Source: Rhodococcoides corynebacterioides NBRC 14404 (GTDB taxonomy: Bacteria; Actinomycetota; Actinomycetes; Mycobacteriales; Mycobacteriaceae). From it: a stretch of 64,000 nucleotides of DNA. The notes under the pieces were generated by a model. That model was not told the DNA's origin, searched no databases, and saw only the letters and a program-made list of their open reading frames with translations. Below are positions 11,600 to 19,967 of the stretch, one piece after another. Within the stretch, counting starts at the first letter, position 1. Each line of letters starts with the position of its first letter. The DNA lies in contig NZ_BCWV01000007.1 in NCBI RefSeq assembly GCF_001894765.1, forward strand, positions 1 to 64,000. The letters run 5' to 3'. The translations under genes were made by a program, and so were the position numbers.

Positions 11600-13451
11600 G
11601 GGGACGACGCGCACGGAAGCAGTCGACCCGACCGAGACCTCGGTCCCCCGCTGGGCCCGTGTCGTCGGCCTCGTCGGCGTGCTGGTGGTCGCCGTCGTGG
11701 CGTTCCTCGGTGCGTGGGAGCGACGCTGGATCGCCGACGACGGACTGATCGTGCTCCGCACCGTGCGGAATCTGTTGGCCGGCAACGGGCCGGTCTTCAA
11801 CGCGGGCGAGCGAGTCGAGGCGAACACCAGTACGGCCTGGACCTACGTGGTGTGGTTCTTCTCCTGGCTCACCGACGTGCGCCTGGAGTACGTGGTGTTG
11901 ACCATCGCGCTGGTGCTGACGACGGCCGCGGTGGTCGTCGCGATGCTGGGCACGATGCGGCTGTACGGCGGGCGCGCGGTGGTGCTCCTGCCCGCCGGGG
12001 CCGTCGTCTACATCGCGATTCCCCCGGCCCGCGACTTCGCGACGTCGGGACTCGAGACCTGCCTGGTGATCTTCTGGATCGCCGTCCTGTGGTGGGCGAT
12101 GCTGCGGTGGGCCGATCGGTCGACCCGTCCCGGCCTCGGGTCGGTGCTGTTCCTGGCCTTCTGGGGTGGTCTGTCACCGCTGGTGCGTCCGGAGCTCGTG
12201 CTGGTCGGTGCGATCGCGCTGCTCATGGTGGTCGCGGTGCCGCAGTCGTGGGCCCGGCGCGCGGCGATCGTGGTGGTCGCCGGCGTGACGCCGGTCGGGT
12301 ACCAGGTCTGGCGAATGGGTTACTACGCGTTGCCCTACCCCAACACGGCGGTGTCGAAGGACGCCGGCGGCGCCAAGTGGGAGCAGGGGCTGACCTACCT
12401 GGGCAACCTGGTGGGCCCCTACGCGCTGTGGGTGCCGTTGCTGCTCGTCGCGGTGGCCGTGGTGGTGTGGACGATCGCCGCACCGCGAGCGGGTGCCCGC
12501 CCCGACCGCGAGCGCGGGCTGTCCCGGCTCCGGACGCCGTCGGCCGTGGTGGCGTTCGCCCTCGTCTCCGGCCTGTTGTCGGTGGTCTACGCCGTGCGGG
12601 TGGGTGGCGACTTCATGCACGGTCGGACGTTGCTGCCGGCACTGTTCCTGCTGCTGCTGCCCGTGGCGGTGATCCCCGTTCCGTTGCGGCGCGGCCCGAT
12701 CGCGCTGGTGAGCGCCCTGCTCGTATGGGTGGGAGTGCTCGTGTGGGCCGTGGCCGCGGCGACCACGACGGCCATGCCGCAAGGCACCCAGGTCGGGCGC
12801 AGCGGCATCGTCGACGAGCGCGCGTTCTACTCGCAGAACACCGGCCACCGTCATCCGATCCTGGCGAGCGACTACCTCGACTACCCCCGGATGCGGGCCA
12901 TGGTCGACGCGATCGAACGCACACCCGACGGCGGGCTGCTGCTGCCGTCGGCGCAGTTCACCAGTTGGGACGTGGTGCCGCCGCCGCTGCCGATCCCCGA
13001 GGGCGGGGCCGAGCACGTGGTGTTCTTCCTGAACCTCGGCATGACGAGCATGAACGTCGGTCTCGACGTGCGCGTGCTCGACCAGATGGGGCTCGCGTAC
13101 CCCTTGGCTGCGCACACCGAGCGGCTCGAGAACGGCCGCATCGGACACGACAAGAACCTGTTCCCGGACTGGGTGGTCGCCGACACCGGCATGGTCGACG
13201 TCCACCCGTTCCTGCCGTTCTATCTGGACGAGGACTGGGTGACGCAGGCTAAGGTCGCGCTGACGTGCCCGGACACCGAGGCGCTGCTGACGTCCTACCG
13301 GTCCGAGTTGACGCGGGCACGGTTCGTCCAGAATTTCAAGCATGCGTTCGACTTCGCGGCCTACCGCATCGACCGGGTGCCGAAGTACGAGATCGAGCGG
13401 TGCGGACTGACCATGCCGCCCGAGCGCACACCGACCGGGCCGACGTCGTGA
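11577..13451 (+). CDS. aftB: Terminal beta-1,2-arabinofuranosyltransferase AftB
   Basis: This 624-residue GT-C membrane enzyme adds the terminal beta-(1->2)-Araf residues of arabinan from DPA. The conserved N-terminal block RRWIADDGLIVLRTVRNLLAG carries the Asp-Asp GT-C motif in the first periplasmic loop. It is followed by GNGPVFNAGERVEANTSTAW, about ten hydrophobic segments and a soluble C-terminal domain (from about residue 410). It is the Rv3805c equivalent. GTG 11577 lies 23 nt inside ubiA with GGAG 6 nt upstream; the reading frame is open further back, but that region is ubiA. Confidence 0.94.
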   Translation: MSLSTSPRGTTRTEAVDPTETSVPRWARVVGLVGVLVVAVVAFLGAWERRWIADDGLIVLRTVRNLLAGNGPVFNAGERVEANTSTAWTYVVWFFSWLTDVRLEYVVLTIALVLTTAAVVVAMLGTMRLYGGRAVVLLPAGAVVYIAIPPARDFATSGLETCLVIFWIAVLWWAMLRWADRSTRPGLGSVLFLAFWGGLSPLVRPELVLVGAIALLMVVAVPQSWARRAAIVVVAGVTPVGYQVWRMGYYALPYPNTAVSKDAGGAKWEQGLTYLGNLVGPYALWVPLLLVAVAVVVWTIAAPRAGARPDRERGLSRLRTPSAVVAFALVSGLLSVVYAVRVGGDFMHGRTLLPALFLLLLPVAVIPVPLRRGPIALVSALLVWVGVLVWAVAAATTTAMPQGTQVGRSGIVDERAFYSQNTGHRHPILASDYLDYPRMRAMVDAIERTPDGGLLLPSAQFTSWDVVPPPLPIPEGGAEHVVFFLNLGMTSMNVGLDVRVLDQMGLAYPLAAHTERLENGRIGHDKNLFPDWVVADTGMVDVHPFLPFYLDEDWVTQAKVALTCPDTEALLTSYRSELTRARFVQNFKHAFDFAAYRIDRVPKYEIERCGLTMPPERTPTGPTS

Positions 13452-13746
13452 GTGAGATCTATGTCACACACGGCGTGTCGCGTGGTGGTGTTTCGCCTCG
13501 GACCGTGCGCCGTCATGACACGACCGGCTGGAATCTTGCATCTCGGTTGTGTAACGCTGTCATCGTCGCGGGGGATATGCAGAGATGATGTGCGTCGACG
13601 TGCGAACTCGCCCACCGGGTGACGTGCGCGCTGTGGACGAAACCGCGGGACGACGTTCGTGAAGCGAAACGGGAACGTCGCCCGTACGAACTTCAGGAAA
13701 CAGTGTGGCCGACCGGCCGCACAGGTGATGGTGAGAGGCCGAATGT
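13452..13746. other. Intergenic region before the mycolyltransferase genes
   Basis: These 295 bases hold no convincing gene. An inverted repeat CGACGTTC (13651-13658) / GAACGTCG (13673-13680) with a 14-base loop could be an operator or 5'-UTR hairpin. A GAGAGG ribosome site precedes the ATG at 13747. TTGCAT at 13536 is a possible -35, but I find no well-spaced -10. Confidence 0.4.
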
Positions 13747-14793
13747 ATGCGTGACGGGTTCGTGACCGAAGCCGCTGGTGATGCCAGCGCTCAGCCGCGA
13801 AAGGCAACTCGCCTTCGCACCCCCCGAGTCGGCCGCCGCATGCGTCGCGCCGTCGTGTCCTTGGTGATGGCCGCCGCCGTACCGCTCGGCCTCGCCGTGG
13901 TGGGCACCGGTCCCGTCGCCAACGCCGAGGTGCGTGCCGGATTCGACGTGTGGACCGACTCATCGATGGGCCCGATCAAGAGCCGCGTCTGGCGTGCCGC
14001 CGACGGCAACACCAGCAAGGTCGTGTACCTGCTCGACGGTCTGCGGGCGACCAACGACATCAGCGGCTGGGAGCACGAGACCAACGCGGGCTCGTTCCTG
14101 TCCGACCAGGGCATCAACGTCGTCCAGCCGGTCGGTGGCGAGTCCAGCTTCTACTCGGACTGGTACGCCCCCTCCAACTTCAACGGGCAGCGCACCACGT
14201 ACAAGTGGGAGACGTTCCTGACGCAGAACCTGCCGGCGCAGCTGGGTCGTCAGCTCGGTTTCTCCAGCACCCGTAACGGTGTCGTGGGCCTGTCGATGGG
14301 CGGCTCCGCCGCGCTGACGCTGGCGGCGTACCACCCGAACCAGTTCAGCTACGCCGGATCGCTGTCCGGCTACCTGAACATCTCGGCTCCGGGCATGCGC
14401 GAGGCCATCCGTGTCGCGATGCTCGACGCCGGCCGCTACAACGTCGACTCCATGTGGGGACCGCCCTGGGATCCGGCATGGCTGCGCAACGACCCGTTCG
14501 TGTTCGCCCCGCGCCTGCGTGACAACGGCACGCGCGTGTGGGTCTCGGCCGCCAGCGGTCTCCCTGGCGTCTACGACCGTCCGGCTTCGCTGCTCGACTA
14601 CTACAACACCGCCAACGGCATGGGCCTCGAGGCTCTGGCTCTGGCCAACAGCCGCGCCTTCCAGGTGCGGATGGCGTCCATCGGCGCGAACAACGTGACC
14701 TACAGCTTCCCGGGTCAGGGCACGCACCGGTGGGGCTACTGGTTCGACCAGGTCGTGCAGATGATGCCCGACCTGCGGGCCAACATCGGCTGA
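13747..14793 (+). CDS. Secreted mycolyltransferase (antigen 85 family)
   Basis: This 348-residue exported alpha/beta-hydrolase transfers mycolic acids between trehalose monomycolate, trehalose and arabinan. The signal sequence has an RR-rich n-region (GRRMRRAVV) and ends near VANA-EV at about residue 60. The nucleophile is S183 in GLSMGGSA and the catalytic His is H327 in GTHRWGYW. The Ag85 blocks GESSFYSDW and YKWETFLTQNLP are present. It is the Rv3804c/Rv3803c positional equivalent. GAGAGG lies about 9 nt upstream of ATG 13747; ATG 13840 would be a shorter alternative. A strong terminator follows. Confidence 0.93.
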   Translation: MRDGFVTEAAGDASAQPRKATRLRTPRVGRRMRRAVVSLVMAAAVPLGLAVVGTGPVANAEVRAGFDVWTDSSMGPIKSRVWRAADGNTSKVVYLLDGLRATNDISGWEHETNAGSFLSDQGINVVQPVGGESSFYSDWYAPSNFNGQRTTYKWETFLTQNLPAQLGRQLGFSSTRNGVVGLSMGGSAALTLAAYHPNQFSYAGSLSGYLNISAPGMREAIRVAMLDAGRYNVDSMWGPPWDPAWLRNDPFVFAPRLRDNGTRVWVSAASGLPGVYDRPASLLDYYNTANGMGLEALALANSRAFQVRMASIGANNVTYSFPGQGTHRWGYWFDQVVQMMPDLRANIG

Positions 14794-14807
14794 CGCGAAT
14801 CCTGACG

Positions 14808-14843
14808 ACGATCGACCCCGGCACTTCGGTGTCGGGGTCGTTC
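14808..14843 (+). terminator. Terminator with UUCG tetraloop
   Basis: A stem of about 16 pairs (arms 14808-14824 and 14829-14843) is closed by C-TTCG-G, a very stable tetraloop, with one mismatch and one G-U pair. It lies 15 nt after the first mycolyltransferase stop, separating that gene from the next one. Confidence 0.8.
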
Positions 14844-14867
14844 GTCTGTCCGGACCGCGCAACCGAG

Positions 14868-14873
14868 TAACAT
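14868..14873 (+). promoter_or_regulatory. Candidate -10 of the LGFP mycolyltransferase
   Basis: TAACAT fits TANNNT and lies after the terminator at 14808-14843. It implies a leader of about 140 nt before ATG 15019, where GAGAG supplies a ribosome site. No clear -35 is seen. Confidence 0.3.
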
Positions 14874-15018
14874 TCGCACCATCCGTCACAGCGAGCCTCT
14901 CGGGGGAGAGGCCGCCCGGCGTGTAGAACTCAGAACTACCGACCACGCCGACGGCGTCGCGATCCGCGGATCCCGCGCCCGCCGTCCGCGTTGCCACCCG
15001 AGGAAGCGAGAGAGCCCC

Positions 15019-16884
15019 ATGCGTGTACCGAGGACGACCGGCCGACGCCGACTGCGGATGTCCGCCGTCGCTCTGGCGCTGGTGCTGCCGCTCGTCGGCG
15101 GCGCGACCACGACCGCCCTCGCGGTACCCGCGGCCGCCGCTCCCGTGCAGGCCGCGCCCGTGCGCGCGCAGAACGACGCCGGGGCGTCCGTCTCGCGCGT
15201 CGACTGGCTCACCGATCGCCGCGTCGCGGTGTGGGTGAACTCGCCGTCCATGGGTGTGCCGATCCAGGTCCAGATCCTGCTCGCGCGGGACTGGAACCGC
15301 AGCCCCGGGGCGTCGTTCCCGACCCTGTGGTTGCTCGACGGCATGCGCGCGACCGACGTCGAGAACGGCTGGACCGCCGAGACCGATGCCGAGACGTGGT
15401 TCGCCGACAAGAACGTCAACGTGATCCTGCCGGTCGGCGGTCAGTCCAGCTTCTACTCCGACTGGGTCGAGCAGAACAACGGCCGCAACTACAAGTGGGA
15501 GACCTTCCTGACCAAGGAGCTCCCGCCCGTCCTCGAGCGCGACTGGCGGTCGACGGACGTCCGCGCCGTTGCCGGCCTGTCGATGGGCGGCACCGCGGCC
15601 ATGACGTTGGCCGCGCGCAACCCCGGCTTCTTCCGGTTCGCGGGCTCGTTCTCCGGCATTCTCTCGACCTCCACGCTCGGCATGCCGCAGGCGATCGGCT
15701 ACGCCATGCAGGACGCCGGCGGTTTCGACGTCGGGTCGATGTGGGGAGTGCCGTCGGGCGATCTGTGGGCTCAGCACGATCCGTACGTCCTCGCGGAGAA
15801 GCTGAAGGGCACCAGCCTGTACATCTCCAGCGGCAGTGGTGCCGCCGGACCGTACGACCAGCCGTCCGACATTCCCGGCATCAGCACCAACTACGCCGGC
15901 ATGGGCCTCGAGATCCTGGCCCGGCTGACGTCGCAGACGTTCGCGACCAAGCTCACGAAGCTGGGCATTCCGGCCACGGTCAACTACCGGCCGTCCGGCG
16001 TGCACACGTGGGACTACTGGCAGTTCGAGGTCAAGCAGGCCTGGCCGCAGATCGCCGCCGCGCTGGGCGTCGAGGTGGACAAGCCCGCCTGCTCGGTGGG
16101 CGGCGCGATCGGCGGCGCGGCCAGCGCCAACGGCTGGCTCGGTGACTGCCTGACGGCGGAGTACGACGTCGCCGGTGGGCGCGCGCAGGACTTCCGCGTC
16201 GGACGCATCTTCACCTCCGACAGCGGGACGCACGTGGTCGCCGGTGCGATCGGTGGCGCCTACGCGGGACTCGGTGGGCCGGCAGGCGTGCTCGGCATGC
16301 CGACCTCCGGGGAACTGGGCGTGCCGGACGGCCGCGGACGCTACAACTCCTTCCGCAACGGAATGATCTACTGGACGCCGCAGACCGGCGCGCATGCCGT
16401 CCGCGGCGCGATCCTCGACGAGTGGGCGCGCCAGGGCTACGAGCGCGGGCCGCTCGGCTACCCGACGCGAGACGAGGTCGCGACGCCGAACCGCCCGGGC
16501 GCGGTGCAGGGCTTCGAGATCGGCGCCATGTACTTCTCGCCGGACACCGGCACGCACGCCGTGCTCGGGAAGATCATGGAGAAGTACGGCCAGACCGGCT
16601 GGGAGAACGGACCGCTCGGGTTCGCTCGCACCAACGAGATCGCGGTGCGCGACAACGGTCGCTTCACGCAGTTCGAGGGCGGGAACATCTACTGGTCACC
16701 GGCCACGGGTGCCTGGGTGATCCGCAACGGACCGATCTTCGACGCGTGGAAGAGCGTGGGCTACGAGAACGGTCGGCTGGGGTACGTGACCAGTGACGAG
16801 TTCCCGATTCCCGGCGGCGTTCAGCAGAATTTCCAGAACGGCTTCGTGACCGTGCGCGACGGCAACGTCCAGATCGTTCCCTGA
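15019..16884 (+). CDS. Mycolyltransferase fused to C-terminal LGFP repeats
   Basis: This is a 621-residue exported protein with an N-terminal signal peptide (RRRLRMS, hydrophobic core, Ala-rich cleavage region near residue 40). The Ag85-type hydrolase domain runs to about residue 350: nucleophile S188 in GLSMGGTAAM, catalytic His H329 in GVHTWDYW, plus GQSSFYSDW and YKWETFLTKELPP. Roughly 230 C-terminal residues hold about four to five LGFP repeats (GVLGMPTSGE, GPLGYPTRDE, GPLGFARTNE, GRLGYVTSDE, each with an F-x-N/G-G-x-I-Y element). LGFP repeats occur in corynebacterial and nocardial wall proteins and probably hold the enzyme in the wall. Confidence 0.94.
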   Translation: MRVPRTTGRRRLRMSAVALALVLPLVGGATTTALAVPAAAAPVQAAPVRAQNDAGASVSRVDWLTDRRVAVWVNSPSMGVPIQVQILLARDWNRSPGASFPTLWLLDGMRATDVENGWTAETDAETWFADKNVNVILPVGGQSSFYSDWVEQNNGRNYKWETFLTKELPPVLERDWRSTDVRAVAGLSMGGTAAMTLAARNPGFFRFAGSFSGILSTSTLGMPQAIGYAMQDAGGFDVGSMWGVPSGDLWAQHDPYVLAEKLKGTSLYISSGSGAAGPYDQPSDIPGISTNYAGMGLEILARLTSQTFATKLTKLGIPATVNYRPSGVHTWDYWQFEVKQAWPQIAAALGVEVDKPACSVGGAIGGAASANGWLGDCLTAEYDVAGGRAQDFRVGRIFTSDSGTHVVAGAIGGAYAGLGGPAGVLGMPTSGELGVPDGRGRYNSFRNGMIYWTPQTGAHAVRGAILDEWARQGYERGPLGYPTRDEVATPNRPGAVQGFEIGAMYFSPDTGTHAVLGKIMEKYGQTGWENGPLGFARTNEIAVRDNGRFTQFEGGNIYWSPATGAWVIRNGPIFDAWKSVGYENGRLGYVTSDEFPIPGGVQQNFQNGFVTVRDGNVQIVP

Positions 16885-17006
16885 CACGCGACCGACCGGG
16901 GCGACGTCAGCTGTCAGGAGGCGTCGGAGAGCACAGAGTTCTCTCAGCCCCGGTCGGTAGCGTGTGCTGCGCTCGGCACCCGTCTCGACCGGAAGAGGAC
17001 CCGCAC

Positions 17007-17543
17007 GTGACATCGAGAGTCGTTTCCTTCCTCGCGCCCGTCCTGCTGGCGACGGCCGCCGGGGCTCTGTTGACCGCCTGTGGCGGCGACGACTCGTCGG
17101 CCAGCAGCACCCCCACGCCGTCGGCGTCGACGACGGCGGAGGCGCAGGCGACCAGCGAGGCGCCGTCCGCGACCTCCAGCGGCGCCGCGACCATCACCTC
17201 GGGTGCCGCCACGTCCGGATCCGCCGCCGAGGAGCAGGAGGCCGTGCCCAGCGGCTACCCCGGCCCCACCGAGGTTCCCCGCGACCCGCGGTCCGACGCC
17301 TTCCTCGACCGTCTGCGTGCCGACGGCGTGACCGTCGCCGGCAACGGCGACATCGCGATCGGCACCGCCAACTACATCTGCGCGGCGCAGAGCGAAGGTG
17401 TCGCCGCGGATCAGATCTCGACCTTCGTCACCGCCAACGTCGGCGCCGAGGCGTCGGCGAGCGGCACCGAGATCAGTGCCGAGGACGCCGCCGCCACCGC
17501 GCAGAAGTACATCGACGCGGCGCGGTCGACCTACTGCGGATAG
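17007..17543 (+). CDS. DUF732-type lipoprotein
   Basis: This 178-residue predicted lipoprotein has a signal peptide ending in the lipobox LLTAC-G (Cys at about residue 25), then a Ser/Thr/Ala-rich spacer. The C-terminal domain of about 80 residues has the DUF732 pattern (DAFLDRLRADGV ... YICAAQ ... YCG, two Cys). DUF732 proteins are abundant small exported proteins of unknown function in this order. GTG 17007 is preceded by GGAAGAGG with 8-nt spacing; an in-frame extension to 16962 does not encode a signal peptide. It is 5 nt from the Rv3802c-like gene, probably one transcript. Confidence 0.82.
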   Translation: MTSRVVSFLAPVLLATAAGALLTACGGDDSSASSTPTPSASTTAEAQATSEAPSATSSGAATITSGAATSGSAAEEQEAVPSGYPGPTEVPRDPRSDAFLDRLRADGVTVAGNGDIAIGTANYICAAQSEGVAADQISTFVTANVGAEASASGTEISAEDAAATAQKYIDAARSTYCG

Positions 17544-17548
17544 GGCAC

Positions 17549-18535
17549 ATGTCGTCACGAGGGCGGGGAGCCGCCCGCCGCCGATCACCGCTTCGGATGC
17601 TGGTCGTCGCCATCGCGATGGTCCTGGTCCTGGTGCTGGTCGCGCTGCTGCTCTGGTACCTGCTCGCCGGTCGGCTGACCACGCCGGACCGCGGTCGTCC
17701 GGGCGAACCCGACGCCGCACCGCCCACCTCGCAGCCGGCGTCGTGCCCCGACGTGATGGTCCTGTCGGTGCCGGGGACCTGGGAATCGAACGCGGGAGAC
17801 GATCCCTACGCACCCACCGCCAACCCGGCGTCGCTGATGCTGAAGGTCACCTCCGAACTGCAGAACCGGTTCCCGCCGAACCGGGCCGAGGTCTACACCG
17901 TCCCGTACGTCGCGCAGTTCTCCAATCCCATCGCCTTCCCGCCGGACGGGCAGGCGTCGTACAACGTCAGTCGCTCCGAAGGCGCCGCTCGGGCCAACGA
18001 CGTTCTCGCGCAGCGGAGCTCGGACTGCCCGCTGACGTCGTACGTCCTCGCCGGGTTCTCGCAGGGCGCGGTGATCGTGGGTGACCTCGCCGCGGCGATC
18101 GGGGCCGGCGACGGTCCGGTGCCGCCCGAGCGTGTCCTCGGAGTCACGCTCATCGCCGACGGGCGACGCGACGGTGTCAGTGCTCAGCAGATCGGTCCGC
18201 CCGTGGACGGGGTCGGTGCGGAGGTCGCCCTCGGTGGTCTCGACGTTCCCGGCATCACGATGACGGGCGAGCGGCGCGGTGGCTTCGGGGCCCTGGCCGA
18301 TCGGACCTACAGCATCTGCGCGCCCGGAGACCTCATCTGCGCGGCACCGCCGCAGGCGATGTCCCTGCGCAACATCCCGTCGTCGCTCGGTGCCCTCGCG
18401 GGGGCGGCCGGCAATCCCGTCCACGGCAGCTACGCGTCGTACGTCGTCGACGGCAACGGCACGACGGCGGTCGCCTGGACGCGCGACTGGGCTGCCGGAC
18501 TCGTCGAATCGGCGCCGACACCGGCGCATTCGTGA
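17549..18535 (+). CDS. Cutinase-fold phospholipase/thioesterase, Rv3802c homologue
   Basis: This 328-residue envelope enzyme has one N-terminal membrane anchor (about residues 17-41), a Pro-rich spacer and a cutinase-like alpha/beta-hydrolase domain. The nucleophile is S171 in GFSQGA. The acid is probably Asp in CAPGDLIC and the base His in NPVHGSY. Paired cysteines (SCPD, SDCPL, CAPGD, ICA) fit cutinase disulfides. Rv3802c is an essential phospholipase/thioesterase linked to mycolate envelope homeostasis and sits in the same neighbourhood. Start ATG 17549 has only a weak upstream purine tract, suggesting coupling to the lipoprotein gene. Confidence 0.9.
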   Translation: MSSRGRGAARRRSPLRMLVVAIAMVLVLVLVALLLWYLLAGRLTTPDRGRPGEPDAAPPTSQPASCPDVMVLSVPGTWESNAGDDPYAPTANPASLMLKVTSELQNRFPPNRAEVYTVPYVAQFSNPIAFPPDGQASYNVSRSEGAARANDVLAQRSSDCPLTSYVLAGFSQGAVIVGDLAAAIGAGDGPVPPERVLGVTLIADGRRDGVSAQQIGPPVDGVGAEVALGGLDVPGITMTGERRGGFGALADRTYSICAPGDLICAAPPQAMSLRNIPSSLGALAGAAGNPVHGSYASYVVDGNGTTAVAWTRDWAAGLVESAPTPAHS

Positions 18536-18638
18536 GGTGGCACGCGTGTCGCGCGTGACGGACTGGCGAGAGGACAAGGTCTTCCGCACGGCCGTGTGTG
18601 CGTGTCACAGACGCTTTTGGTCTCGAGCCGGTAACGGC

Positions 18639-18644
18639 TAGAGT
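18639..18644 (+). promoter_or_regulatory. Candidate promoter of the F420-type oxidoreductase
   Basis: TAGAGT fits the -10 consensus, with TTGGTC at 18617-18622 as a possible -35 at 16-bp spacing. The leader would be about 130 nt. The rest of 18536-18779 shows no gene. Confidence 0.4.
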
Positions 18645-18779
18645 GGCTCCTCGGTTCTCGCCCCGGTGTCCCCCCGGTGTCCTCGGTACCTCCGAGAGCG
18701 GCCATGGGGGTCCACCACGAGTGCCACCGCGGAACCCTGCCCGATCCCGTCGACCGCCAGCCACAGGAGACACGACCGA

Positions 18780-19769
18780 ATGACAGCTGCCGCTGCGCCT
18801 GTGCGCCCGTTCCGCTTCGCAGCCGGCGGCGAGGGAAACCCGGACGAGGGCGGCGCCCGTCGCTTCGTGAAGCTGGCGCAGAAGGCCGAGGAGCTCGGCT
18901 ACGACAGCTTCATGATTCCCGATCACCTGGGCAATCAGGTGGGCCCGATCGCCGCGCTCGGAGCGCTGGCGGTGGCCACCGACAAGATCCGCCTGGGTAC
19001 GGCGGTGCTGGCCAACGGCTTCCGGCACCCGGCCGTGCTGGCCAAGGACGCGACCACCATCGATCAGATCTCGGGCGGTCGGCTCGAGTTCGGGATCGGC
19101 GCGGGGTGGATGAAAGAGGAGTACGACAAGGCGGGCATCGCGTACGAGAGCCCCGGCGTCCGCATCGAGAAGCTCGACGAGTCGCTCACCATTCTCGACG
19201 TTCTGCTGCGCGGCCAGGAGTGCACCTTCGAGGGCAAGCACTACCAGGTCCGTGGGTTGCAGGGCAGCCCGCGTCCGCGGCAGGGGCCGCGTCCGCCCAT
19301 CGCCGTGGGCGGCGGTGGACCGCGCATGTTGGCTCTGGCGGCCAAGCATGCCGACATCATCTCGCTGGTGCCGAGCACCACCAAGGAGGGCAAGCTCAAG
19401 CTCTCCGAGATCACCATGGAGAAGAGCATCGAGCGCGTCGAGGTCATTCGTCGTGCCGCGGGCGACCGTTTCGCCGACATCGAATTGAACTGGACGATCA
19501 CGACCATTCTGATCTCGGACGACCGGGAACAGACGGCGGAGATGGTGCTCGGCGCGCTCGACAACGGTTTCCCGCCCAACATGGACGTCGACGTCAAGCT
19601 CACCGTCGAGGACGTCCTGCGCTCGCCCTACATCGCGATCGGGTCGTTCGAGGAGATCGCCGAGCAGGTGCGCGGGGTCCGTGCCGCCACCGGGATGTCC
19701 TACGTCGGAGTGTTCCCCACACAGATGGAAGCGTTCGCGCCGGTCATTCCGCTGCTGGCGGGGGAATGA
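18780..19769 (+). CDS. LLM-class F420-dependent oxidoreductase
   Basis: This is a 329-residue luciferase-like TIM-barrel protein. Family blocks are KAEELGYDSFMIPDHLG, IRLGTAVLANGFRHPAVLAKDATTID, SGGRLEFGIGAGW and PIAVGGGGPRMLALAAKHADI. It resembles the actinobacterial subgroup predicted to use coenzyme F420; the substrate is unknown. AGGAG lies about 11 nt before ATG 18780. It separates the Rv3802c-like gene from fadD32, which are adjacent in M. tuberculosis, and all run in the same direction. A role in mycolate metabolism is therefore possible but only inferred from position. Confidence 0.85.
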   Translation: MTAAAAPVRPFRFAAGGEGNPDEGGARRFVKLAQKAEELGYDSFMIPDHLGNQVGPIAALGALAVATDKIRLGTAVLANGFRHPAVLAKDATTIDQISGGRLEFGIGAGWMKEEYDKAGIAYESPGVRIEKLDESLTILDVLLRGQECTFEGKHYQVRGLQGSPRPRQGPRPPIAVGGGGPRMLALAAKHADIISLVPSTTKEGKLKLSEITMEKSIERVEVIRRAAGDRFADIELNWTITTILISDDREQTAEMVLGALDNGFPPNMDVDVKLTVEDVLRSPYIAIGSFEEIAEQVRGVRAATGMSYVGVFPTQMEAFAPVIPLLAGE

Positions 19770-19786
19770 CGTGAGCGGGCGGTCTG

Positions 19787-19792
19787 TACCCT
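19787..19792 (+). promoter_or_regulatory. Candidate -10 of the fadD32-pks13-accD4 operon
   Basis: TACCCT (overlapped by TATCGT at 19792) is the best TANNNT hexamer upstream of fadD32. It would give a leader of about 170 nt containing the palindrome and tandem repeats described separately. Confidence 0.4.
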
Positions 19793-19806
19793 ATCGTCGG
19801 CTGCGT

Positions 19807-19832
19807 CGACAATTGTCGGGCGTCGATTGTCG
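19807..19832. promoter_or_regulatory. Palindrome and partial copy upstream of fadD32
   Basis: CGACAATTGTCG at 19807-19818 is a perfect 12-bp palindrome. A partial copy, GTCGATTGTCG, follows at 19822-19832. Their position just downstream of the candidate -10 suits a repressor operator controlling mycolate synthesis. The regulator is unknown. Confidence 0.4.
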
Positions 19833-19861
19833 GCATTCCCACCCCAGTACGACCACTCGCG

Positions 19862-19966
19862 GTGCGCTCGCTCGGCGGCGCCACGGAGCGACGCAGCGGG
19901 TGCGCCACGGTGACACGGTGCGGCTGCGCCACGGAGACACGGTGCTCAGCGCCTCGGAGGAGATGA
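19862..19966 (+). CDS. Possible 34-codon leader peptide upstream of fadD32
   Basis: A GTG-initiated frame of 34 codons spans the three 24-bp repeats and stops one base before the fadD32 ATG. Its product would contain four Cys (CATVTRC, CATETRC). It has no recognisable domain and no good ribosome site. It could be a translated regulatory leader coupled to fadD32, or a chance frame in repeated GC-rich DNA. Confidence 0.2.
   Translation: MRSLGGATERRSGCATVTRCGCATETRCSAPRRR
19877..19948 (+). repeat. Three tandem 24-bp repeats in the fadD32 leader
   Basis: Units begin at 19877, 19901 and 19925 and share the core GCGCCACGG. The second and third agree at 19 of their first 20 positions, including GACACGGTGC. 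The period of 24 keeps any reading frame. They could be binding sites, an RNA element or a leader-peptide repeat. Confidence 0.6.
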
Positions 19967-19967
19967 G

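Noticed and set aside
13960-16557. An 865-codon frame antisense to both mycolyltransferases
   Set aside because: Low-complexity product, no start signal, opposite two well-defined genes. GC artefact.
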